Assembly (NCBI GenBank): GCA_041609995.1
Contig: JBFIPU010000006.1
Span: 4,025-68,024, forward strand
Length of the DNA: 64,000 bases
Origin: JABDOU01 sp041609995
GTDB lineage: Bacteria; Actinomycetota; Acidimicrobiia; Spongiisociales; SHLN01
Reading direction: 5' to 3'
Positions within the stretch are counted from its first letter, which is position 1; every line of letters starts with the position of its first letter. A model generated the notes under the pieces. That model saw nothing but the letters and a program-made list of their open reading frames with translations. It made no database searches and had not been told where the DNA came from. The position numbers and the translations under genes were made by a program. Below are positions 33,416 through 39,661 of the stretch, one piece after another.

Positions 33416-33451
33416 AACAAAGGGCCGGCCCAACGGGCCGGCCGCTTTGTT
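33416..33451. terminator. Bidirectional terminator hairpin
   Basis: AACAAAGGGCCGGCCC (33416-33431) pairs with GGGCCGGCCGCTTTGTT (33435-33451) around AAC, with one bulged G. It sits between the convergent LysM and glycosidase-like genes; A-rich on one side and T-rich on the other within the stem base. Confidence 0.7.
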
Positions 33452-33472
33452 CCCCCCTGGCCTGTCCCGTGC

Positions 33473-35467
33473 TCAGCCGACCTGGTCCCGTAGATACGTC
33501 AACATCTGCTGCTCGCCCGACGAGCCGAGTGAGCCGAGAGCGCCGGCGCTTCCCGTGTTGGATCCTCCGTTCAAGTGCTCGCCCCACTGCCAGCGTTCGT
33601 TGTGGCCGAACACAATGGCGGAGACACCGGCCGAGTATGCCGCCTGGACGTCCTCCAACACGCTGCTGGAGGGAACGGGCGCCCCGCCCGGGGGGCTGCA
33701 CCAGGTCGGGCTGATGTTCTCATACCGGAGCTCGCCCGCAAATACCGGCTTGGAGGTGGCCGCAACGGCCTGCGCCAGTTGCTGGTATGTGGCGTCGCCT
33801 CCTTGGCAGTGGCCGGTCTGGGGAGCAATGAAGTCGACCCACCATTCGTTGACGAATCGCAGGTGGCCGCCCCATCCGGGGATGGCCGGAGGGTGGTAAC
33901 CCACGGGCTGGGTGGCTCCCGCCTGGCGGAGGCCTGAGACCATGTTTGCCCAGATGGCGCTGTCCTCGTGGCTTCCGAAGTTGTCGCCGCCTGCGACCCA
34001 ATGGGCGATGGCGGGATGGTCGCCGAAGAGCTCCCCGAGCTGCCTCCCGAGGTCATACGAATTGTTGCGATGGACCGCACCGTTGTTCACATATCGTTGG
34101 GCCCAGATCATGACGAGGCCGACCTTTTGGTTGTGACGCTCGGCCGCATCGAGGATGCCGCGCACGTGGGCGGCGTAACCATGATCCAGGTAGAAGGGTT
34201 GATTCCATCCCCCCGTGGCCACCCAGTCTCCGTTCACGTTGTAGCCGTCGATGCCGGTGTTGATGTGGTTGAAATAGGAGATCCATGCCCCGGCGAAGCC
34301 ATTCTCTGACAAATGACGGAAGTACGCGTCGGCTTCGGCCAGGGTGGCGAAGGAAGGCATTTCCCACGCGGTGTCGTATATCGGAATGGCGGTCTGCACG
34401 GCTGACACAGCCGGGGTACGGAACGTGCGCATCACGAGATCTGATCGAATGCCGCGATCTCCCACCGCCCACATGTGGAGGCTGTAGTCCGTTTCGGGCA
34501 TCAGCTTCCAGAGATTCCAGGGTCCCTCTTGATCGGATGCGGGGGTGACCCGATCGATGAGGCTGGTGCCCTGGCGGACCTCGATGATGAAGCCACCGGG
34601 GGCGTCCGTTTGGGGGTCCCATTTGACAGCGACGTGGTCGGTGAATGTCTCGATCCAGGAGATGTCGGGGGCACGTGGTGCGGTGGCGGGATTCGGGTTG
34701 TGGCTGGCGCCGGACGGTTCGACGATCCCCGAGACGGCGGCGCCGCTCAGGCTGGTGGGCCTCACCTCCGTGCTGTTGGGGTATTCGAGGTGCAGGGTGC
34801 TGTTGTACGGTCGATAGACTCCGAGGTCGTCGATGCCGTTGGCATCCCAGTCACCAACAATCAACTGATCTCCGGGAGCCCCGAAGGTGCGGCTCACGGA
34901 GGGAGGCCCGGAGTCGGTACCTCTCGCCAGAGCGACGGTTGCGGTTCCGGGATTCCAGAGACCGACGGTGTCTCTTCCGTCGCCATCAAAATCGCCCGCG
35001 ACCGGCACGCCGTAGGCGCCGTTGAGGGTGAAGGAGAGATCGGCAAATCCCTGTGTGTTGGAATTGCGGAGAAAAAACTTGCCTTGCGACGGGCGATAGA
35101 CCCCGATCGTGTCGATTCCGTCACCGTTCCAATCGCCGCACACGGGAGCGTCTTCGGGAACTCCGAAAAAGATTTCGACGTCGGCGACGCCCTGGGTGTT
35201 GGATTGCCGGAGGTAGAGGAACCCGGAGTGGCGACGGTACAAACCGACCGTGTCGATCCCGTCGCCGTTCCAGTCGCACAGGACCGGAGCGTCGCCGGGG
35301 TTGCCGAAGTAGAAGTCCTTGCCGTCCATGAACCGCCAGCGGCCCGTGCCCGCGTCGAAGAACCCGAAGCCGCGACTCTCGTCGGCGACGGCTTCGACCG
35401 TCGGCAATAGGCCGAGAAGGACAGTGAGAACGCCCGCCATTGCAGAGCGCCAAAGGAGTTTCCGCAT
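33473..35467 (-). CDS. Secreted protein: FG-GAP-like repeats, fibronectin III, DUF4038-type glycosidase-like domain
   Basis: 664 residues from ATG at 35467 (MRKLLWRSAMAGVLTVLLGL is a signal peptide ending near VEAVA). Residues ~30-230 contain five repeats of the type LCDWNGDGIDTVGLYRR, i.e. FG-GAP/VCBS-like blades with a DxNGDGxDD calcium-type motif. A fibronectin III-like segment follows (~265-365; SWIETFTDHVAVKWDPQ). The C-terminal ~300 residues resemble the DUF4038 TIM barrel of apiosidase-like glycoside hydrolases. They include AYFRHLSENGFAGAWISYFN, HVRGILDAAERHNQKVGLVM, HWVAGGDNFG, and FAGELRYEN with candidate acidic catalytic residues (GGD and GEL). It probably acts on plant or algal polysaccharide outside the cell. 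The frame is open 30 codons upstream of the chosen start without signal-like sequence. Confidence 0.8.
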   Translation of the reverse strand: MRKLLWRSAMAGVLTVLLGLLPTVEAVADESRGFGFFDAGTGRWRFMDGKDFYFGNPGDAPVLCDWNGDGIDTVGLYRRHSGFLYLRQSNTQGVADVEIFFGVPEDAPVCGDWNGDGIDTIGVYRPSQGKFFLRNSNTQGFADLSFTLNGAYGVPVAGDFDGDGRDTVGLWNPGTATVALARGTDSGPPSVSRTFGAPGDQLIVGDWDANGIDDLGVYRPYNSTLHLEYPNSTEVRPTSLSGAAVSGIVEPSGASHNPNPATAPRAPDISWIETFTDHVAVKWDPQTDAPGGFIIEVRQGTSLIDRVTPASDQEGPWNLWKLMPETDYSLHMWAVGDRGIRSDLVMRTFRTPAVSAVQTAIPIYDTAWEMPSFATLAEADAYFRHLSENGFAGAWISYFNHINTGIDGYNVNGDWVATGGWNQPFYLDHGYAAHVRGILDAAERHNQKVGLVMIWAQRYVNNGAVHRNNSYDLGRQLGELFGDHPAIAHWVAGGDNFGSHEDSAIWANMVSGLRQAGATQPVGYHPPAIPGWGGHLRFVNEWWVDFIAPQTGHCQGGDATYQQLAQAVAATSKPVFAGELRYENISPTWCSPPGGAPVPSSSVLEDVQAAYSAGVSAIVFGHNERWQWGEHLNGGSNTGSAGALGSLGSSGEQQMLTYLRDQVG

Positions 35468-35524
35468 AGTGTCCAGTTGGTGCCAGCGGCGAAAGTGTAG
35501 AGAAAACTTCGCCTGCTCGCCACT

Positions 35525-35557
35525 CAAAGTGTTGAATCGACCACTTTGAACGTTCAA
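35525..35557. promoter_or_regulatory. Nested inverted repeats upstream of selC
   Basis: CAAAGTG (35525-35531) and CACTTTG (35542-35548) form a 7-bp inverted repeat. Overlapping it is a perfect 12-bp palindrome TTGAACGTTCAA (35546-35557). They lie 58-90 bases upstream of each of the divergent glycosidase-like and selC genes, a position suited to an operator. Confidence 0.4.
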
Positions 35558-35614
35558 CCGTGGGGAATCGCCGGGCTCCCCCCGGGTTGGGGCGCTCTAG
35601 CCTGGGTCCGACAT

Positions 35615-35707
35615 GGAGGCGTCCGAGCGCCTGGTGGGCTCCTCGGTCTTCAAAACCGATGAAGGGTTCTCAGAATCCTTGGCGGGTTCGATTCCCGTCC
35701 GCCTCCG
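35615..35707 (+). tRNA. selC: tRNA-Sec (anticodon UCA)
   Basis: Selenocysteine tRNA that decodes in-frame UGA with SelB and a SECIS hairpin. The acceptor is GGAGGCG/CGCCTCC (35615-35621 with 35700-35706), discriminator G35707. The anticodon arm is TCGGT-CTTCAAA-ACCGA, anticodon TCA at 35650-35652. The T-arm is GCGGG-TTCGATT-CCCGT. The long variable arm AAGGGTT-CTCAG-AATCCTT forms seven pairs. The D-arm GAGCGC/GGGCTC spans six positions (one G-G mismatch) with a small loop, as in bacterial tRNA-Sec. The eighth acceptor pair of the 8+5 arrangement is a T-C mismatch (35622/35699). CCA is not encoded. An UCA anticodon with this architecture excludes an ordinary serine tRNA. 93 nt. Confidence 0.93.
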
Positions 35708-35711
35708 CGAC

Positions 35712-36968
35712 ATGGAGGAATCTCTCACGCCGCTGGAAATCGCCCAGGCCGAGGTCCTGGCTTCGCTCCCGCGTCTCGAAACTGAAACTGTCGACTCGAG
35801 CGAGTCGCTGGGACGAGTGTCGGCCGAACACGTGGTAGCTCCGGAGCCGATTCCGGCCTTTGCCAACTCGGCGATGGACGGCTACGCGGTCGTCAACGAA
35901 GACCTGTCCCGCGTACCGGTGTCGCTGCAGGTCGTGGAAGGAGTCGCGGCTGGCCGCGAACCGACTCAGCCCGTCCGGCCCGGCACGGCAGTGAAAATCA
36001 TGACCGGCGCCCCGATACCGCAAGGTACCGATGCGGTGGTGCCGGTCGAACTCACGAGTGTCGACGGCGACCGGGTTCGGATCAACGACTCCGTGGCAGC
36101 CGGCAACGCCATCCGGCCGGCCGGGAGCGTCATTCCATCCGGTGCCACAGTCCTCGCGACGGGCGTACGGTTGAACGCGTTCCACGTCGGTCTGCTGGCG
36201 TCGATCGGACACCAGGCGTTGGAGGTTTCCCGCCGGCCCACGGTGGCAATCATGTCGACCGGGAACGAGGTCATGTCGCCACAGATGCGGGATCTCCGGC
36301 CAGGGCAGATCCGTGACAGCAATCGTCCCGTCATGCGCGGCTTGCTGGCAGACCTCGATGTCCCGGTGATCGACTTCGGAATCGTGCCCGATGATCGAGA
36401 TGTCGTGCGGCGGACACTGATGCGGGCAGCCGAGGAAGCCGATGTGGTTGTGACCTCCGGGGGCGTTTCGATGGGCGAATACGATCACGTGAAGTCGGTG
36501 ATGTCCGAGCTGGGGACCGCCACCTCGTGGAAAGTGGCGATGCAGCCCGCCAAGCCGTTCACGTTCGGAACGGTGACCGGAGCACCCATGTTCGGCCTGC
36601 CGGGCAACCCGGTTTCGGTCGCCGTATCTTTCGAGCAGTTCCTCCGCCCGGGCTTGCTGACCATGATGGGCGCAACCCACATCTTTCGTCCGCGGGTTCG
36701 AGCCGTGGCGGCCTCGGACTTGCGGACCTCTGTCGCCAAGACCGTATTCCTGCGGGTCCGGCTCGAGCAGGTGGGCGAACAACTGGTCGCCTCTCTCGCC
36801 GGTGGCCAGGGTTCTCACCAGCTCGGGGGAATGGCCGACGCCGATGGGCTGGCGGTTGTCGAGCGCGGGGTGGCGGTCCTCGAGTCGGGTTCTCCGGTGT
36901 GGGTGGAGTTGCATGGGGCCCGCGAGCAGGTATCGGCGACGCAGCGGCCGGCACACCCGGCTGGCTAG
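35712..36968 (+). CDS. moeA: Molybdopterin molybdenumtransferase MoeA
   Basis: Inserts molybdate into adenylylated molybdopterin in the last step of molybdenum cofactor synthesis. 418 residues. Family motifs are PAFANSAMDGYAVVNED, VKIMTGAPIPQGTDAVVP, VAIMSTGNEVMSPQ, GQIRDSNRPVMRGLLADL, VVTSGGVSMGEYDHVKSVM, AMQPAKPFTFG and FGLPGNPVSVAVSFEQFLRP. The C-terminal domain IV ends VWVELHG. The frame is open back to 35613, but those 33 codons lie inside the selC tRNA; the ATG at 35712, four bases after the tRNA, begins MEESLTPLEIAQAEVLASL, where MoeA homologues start. No Shine-Dalgarno precedes it. The XRE-membrane gene follows after 9 bases. Confidence 0.94.
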   Translation: MEESLTPLEIAQAEVLASLPRLETETVDSSESLGRVSAEHVVAPEPIPAFANSAMDGYAVVNEDLSRVPVSLQVVEGVAAGREPTQPVRPGTAVKIMTGAPIPQGTDAVVPVELTSVDGDRVRINDSVAAGNAIRPAGSVIPSGATVLATGVRLNAFHVGLLASIGHQALEVSRRPTVAIMSTGNEVMSPQMRDLRPGQIRDSNRPVMRGLLADLDVPVIDFGIVPDDRDVVRRTLMRAAEEADVVVTSGGVSMGEYDHVKSVMSELGTATSWKVAMQPAKPFTFGTVTGAPMFGLPGNPVSVAVSFEQFLRPGLLTMMGATHIFRPRVRAVAASDLRTSVAKTVFLRVRLEQVGEQLVASLAGGQGSHQLGGMADADGLAVVERGVAVLESGSPVWVELHGAREQVSATQRPAHPAG

Positions 36969-36977
36969 CCTGGCGCC

Positions 36978-37583
36978 ATGAATTTCGGGGAGATGATCGG
37001 TGCCGGGCGCCGGGAGCAGGGCTTTTCCCAGGAGGAGTTGGCCGAAATCCTCGATCGAGACGCAGCCGTTATTTCCCAATGGGAGGCGGGTCTCGAGGTC
37101 CCCTCCAGCCCCACGGCGGTCATGGAGCTGGCCGCTGCGTTGCAGCTCGAACCCGATGTGCTTTTGGCCGCGGCCGAGAAGGCGGATGTGCCCGACACCG
37201 CCGCTCCGGATGACGAGTCGGTAGAGGAACCGGACGACAGCGAACCCGATGAAGCGGGTGCAGCCGATACGGCCGACGAAGCCGATGAACAGGAGGAGCC
37301 AGATGATCCAGCCGCCACATTGGGGAGCAAGGTGGTGACGCGCAGTTCCGGCGGCTCAGCGCCTTCTCTCGCCCAGGTGGCCGTGGCCCGGGCCCAGATG
37401 CCGGCTCCCCCACCGAGCTACATGGATGACGCCAAGTTGATGCGGTTGTATCGCATGCGGCTGATCGCCACCACCGTGGTCGGCATCATTTTGCTGTGGC
37501 TGTTCTTTTGGGCTCTCGGCAACACCCTCGAGGCGGTCGGGGTGCTCTGGGACTCTCTGCGACCGGGTGGAGGCGGTTCCTGA
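36978..37583 (+). CDS. XRE-type helix-turn-helix protein with C-terminal membrane anchor
   Basis: 201 residues. Residues 1-65 are an XRE/Cro helix-turn-helix (MIGAGRREQGFSQEELAEIL, ISQWEAGLEVPSSPTAVMEL, AAALQLEPDVLL). A strongly acidic linker (75-112, many Asp/Glu) and a Ser/Ala/Pro segment precede one membrane helix (~162-181, LIATTVVGIILLWLFFWALG) and a short tail. The layout is RodZ-like (cytoplasmic HTH joined to a single helix) but lacks RodZ's large periplasmic domain. So it could be a membrane-tethered regulator or a cell-shape factor. It follows moeA by 9 bases and is probably co-transcribed with it. Confidence 0.75.
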   Translation: MNFGEMIGAGRREQGFSQEELAEILDRDAAVISQWEAGLEVPSSPTAVMELAAALQLEPDVLLAAAEKADVPDTAAPDDESVEEPDDSEPDEAGAADTADEADEQEEPDDPAATLGSKVVTRSSGGSAPSLAQVAVARAQMPAPPPSYMDDAKLMRLYRMRLIATTVVGIILLWLFFWALGNTLEAVGVLWDSLRPGGGGS

Positions 37584-37592
37584 GGGCCGCAG

Positions 37593-38327
37593 TCACGCCC
37601 CGAGAGCAGCCCGCAGAATCAGAGATACCGCCGCCAATGACGACAGCCCAAGCACGGGTCCGCGCAAGCCGACCCGGTCGACCCGGGACCGTACGGGGCC
37701 GGCTGCAACGAAACCCATGAACATCGGCGGCAGCATGGTCAGGCCGACCATCAGGTCGGATAGATCGAAAACACCCCCCAGTAGCCGCAGGCCGATGCTG
37801 GTCAGCGAGCCGATCGTGAAGACGAACCCGAGCTGGGCGCGAGTGATCGGCCCGGACGCATCGCGGTAGAGAAGGATGAGCGGCGGTCCGCCGATGGAGG
37901 AGACGATGCTGGTGAAGCCGGAGGCAAAACCTGCTCCCGTTTCCGTCAGGCGGTTCCGGGTGAGGCGCACGTTGGTGGCGAGAATTCCTACGGCCGCCAG
38001 GACGATGAGGCCGATGGCGATGTCCAGCCAGAATCCGGCCGCGACGCTGATGACCGCCAACCCGGCCAGGCCGCCAAACGGCCGGCTGGCCAGCAGGTAG
38101 CCGACGTCGCCGAGCCGTAGGTGGCTGCGGTCGCGCACCACTGTGGCGGATGACAACGCAACCGTGATCACGAGCTGTGGATTGGGCGCCAGTTCGGGGT
38201 GAATCAGGCTCATGATCGGGACCGCCAGGATGTTGAATCCGAATCCGAGGGTCGCTTGGACCAGAGCCGAGACGGCCACCACCAACCAGGCCCCCGCCAG
38301 AGCCCACGGTGGGATATCGCCGATCAT
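37593..38327 (-). CDS. TauE/SafE-family sulfite/organosulfonate exporter-like membrane protein
   Basis: 244 residues with about eight hydrophobic segments. The family pattern is visible as two related halves: ALVQATLGFGFNILAVPIMSLIHPELAPNPQLVITVALS at the N-terminus and GAGFASGFTSIVSSIGGPPLILLY in the second half. GGPP and LGFGxN-type motifs are the usual TauE/SafE signatures. Members export sulfite, sulfoacetate or related anions, or supply sulfur intermediates; the substrate is not apparent. The stop lies 10 bases from the convergent XRE-membrane gene. Divergent from the cox operon. Confidence 0.85.
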   Translation of the reverse strand: MIGDIPPWALAGAWLVVAVSALVQATLGFGFNILAVPIMSLIHPELAPNPQLVITVALSSATVVRDRSHLRLGDVGYLLASRPFGGLAGLAVISVAAGFWLDIAIGLIVLAAVGILATNVRLTRNRLTETGAGFASGFTSIVSSIGGPPLILLYRDASGPITRAQLGFVFTIGSLTSIGLRLLGGVFDLSDLMVGLTMLPPMFMGFVAAGPVRSRVDRVGLRGPVLGLSSLAAVSLILRAALGA

Positions 38328-38404
38328 GCCAGGGCCGAACGACGCGACCCGGCAGGTCGCTGGGCACCCGGAATGACGCCCTCGGAACCGGCAACTGACG
38401 TAAT

Positions 38405-38434
38405 TTCATACGGGATTCGGGCACTAGGTAGCAT
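38405..38434 (+). promoter_or_regulatory. Candidate promoter of the cox operon
   Basis: TTCATA (38405-38410) and TAGCAT (38429-38434) with an 18-base spacer, giving a leader of about 85 bases before the coxB start at 38527. Seen by eye only. Confidence 0.3.
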
Positions 38435-38526
38435 CGTGAGAGAGCGGGTCCAGACGATTTCGCCACCGGTGGGTCATCGGCGGAAGCGTAGGACGAGACA
38501 AGACGAGACAAAGGGAAACCGGCGGT

Positions 38527-39654
38527 TTGAAAGAAGGCGTTCAAAAGCATGCGCAAACGCATGCGTCGACGGTGGCGCCATCGCGCCCACCGGGAGGAGA
38601 CAGAAGGGAACGCAGAAGAGGACGTGCGCGTCCCGGCCGGCGCCCTTCGTTCGTGCTGCTTCTCGGCACCCTGGTGATGGTGCTGTCGGCGTGCGCTGAC
38701 AATCTGCCCCGCAGCACCCTCAACCCGGTCGGGGAGAACGCACAAACGATCGACGACCTGTTCCGCCTGACGCTGTGGATTGCGGCGGTGTTCTTCGTCG
38801 GTGTCAATTTCGCCGTTCTGTACGTTGCCATCCGGTACCGGGCTCGAAAGGGCGACGAGCGCGAGCCGAAGCAGGTCCACGGCAACGACGCTCTCGAAAT
38901 CACGTGGACGGTCATACCCGCCCTGATACTCGCCGTTATCGCGGTGCCGACGGTACGCACGATTTTCGAGCTGGCAGATGAGCCGGAGAACGCATTACAG
39001 GTCGAGGTCATCGGGCACCAGTGGTGGTGGGAGTACCGGTACCCGGACCTCGGCGTCGTGACGGCTAACGAGATGTGGATTCCAACCAACCAGCCGGTGT
39101 TCCTGTCGATGACCACCGACGATCAGGATGTGATCCACTCGTTCTGGATACCCAACCTGAACGGAAAGCGGGACGTCGTACCCGGGCGCGTGAACACGTT
39201 GAGCCTTTCGGCGCCCGAGCCCGGGGTATATCTGGGCCAATGCGCCGAATACTGCGGGTTGTCCCACGCCCGCATGCGTATGAGCGTGACGGCCGTGACC
39301 CCTGCGGAGTTCGATGCCTGGGTAGCCGAACAGCGGGCACCTGCCGAAGTGGATCTGGACGGCGACGGTTGGGGCCTTTTTCTCGACAAGGGCTGCTCGG
39401 CCTGCCACGCCATCGGAGGAACCGATGCCCTGGGAGGTGGGTTGAACCCCGGTCCTGACCTCACCCACGTGGCCAGCCGATCTACGTTTGCGGGTGGCAG
39501 CTATGAGCTGAACACGGAAAACCTGCGCGCCTGGCTCCGCAATCCCTCGGCGCTCAAACCCATGGAACCGGACGTGAACATCGGAATGCCCAACCTCGGA
39601 CTTTCGGAGGACGAGATTGATACCCTTGTGGCATTCCTCGAGGAACTGAAGTAG
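38527..39654 (+). CDS. coxB: Cytochrome c oxidase subunit II with fused cytochrome c (caa3 type)
   Basis: Carries the CuA centre that takes electrons from cytochrome c; here a cytochrome c domain is fused at the C-terminus, as in caa3 oxidases. 375 residues from TTG. A basic N-terminus precedes a lipoprotein signal (LLLGTLVMVLSAC, Cys56). Two membrane helices follow (~78-102, ~124-145). The CuA ligands are in DVIHSFWIPNL (His204) and LGQCAEYCGLSHARM (Cys239, Cys243, His247, Met250), with the aromatic patch HQWWWEYRYP. The haem site is KGCSACHAIGG (CxxCH, 290-294); MPNLG near 350 is the probable Met ligand. The start codon is uncertain; GTG at 38572 is an alternative. Confidence 0.93.
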   Translation: MKEGVQKHAQTHASTVAPSRPPGGDRRERRRGRARPGRRPSFVLLLGTLVMVLSACADNLPRSTLNPVGENAQTIDDLFRLTLWIAAVFFVGVNFAVLYVAIRYRARKGDEREPKQVHGNDALEITWTVIPALILAVIAVPTVRTIFELADEPENALQVEVIGHQWWWEYRYPDLGVVTANEMWIPTNQPVFLSMTTDDQDVIHSFWIPNLNGKRDVVPGRVNTLSLSAPEPGVYLGQCAEYCGLSHARMRMSVTAVTPAEFDAWVAEQRAPAEVDLDGDGWGLFLDKGCSACHAIGGTDALGGGLNPGPDLTHVASRSTFAGGSYELNTENLRAWLRNPSALKPMEPDVNIGMPNLGLSEDEIDTLVAFLEELK

Positions 39655-39661
39655 GAGCGAC

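Noticed and set aside
32663..33433. Extension of the hybrid kinase gene to 33433
   Set aside because: The extra 257 codons are antisense to the Kbp-like LysM gene, and the translation is not kinase-like. ATG 32662 precedes the coiled coil and HisKA.
35613..35711. Extension of moeA upstream to ATG 35613
   Set aside because: These 33 codons lie inside the tRNA-Sec gene; MoeA homology starts at 35712.
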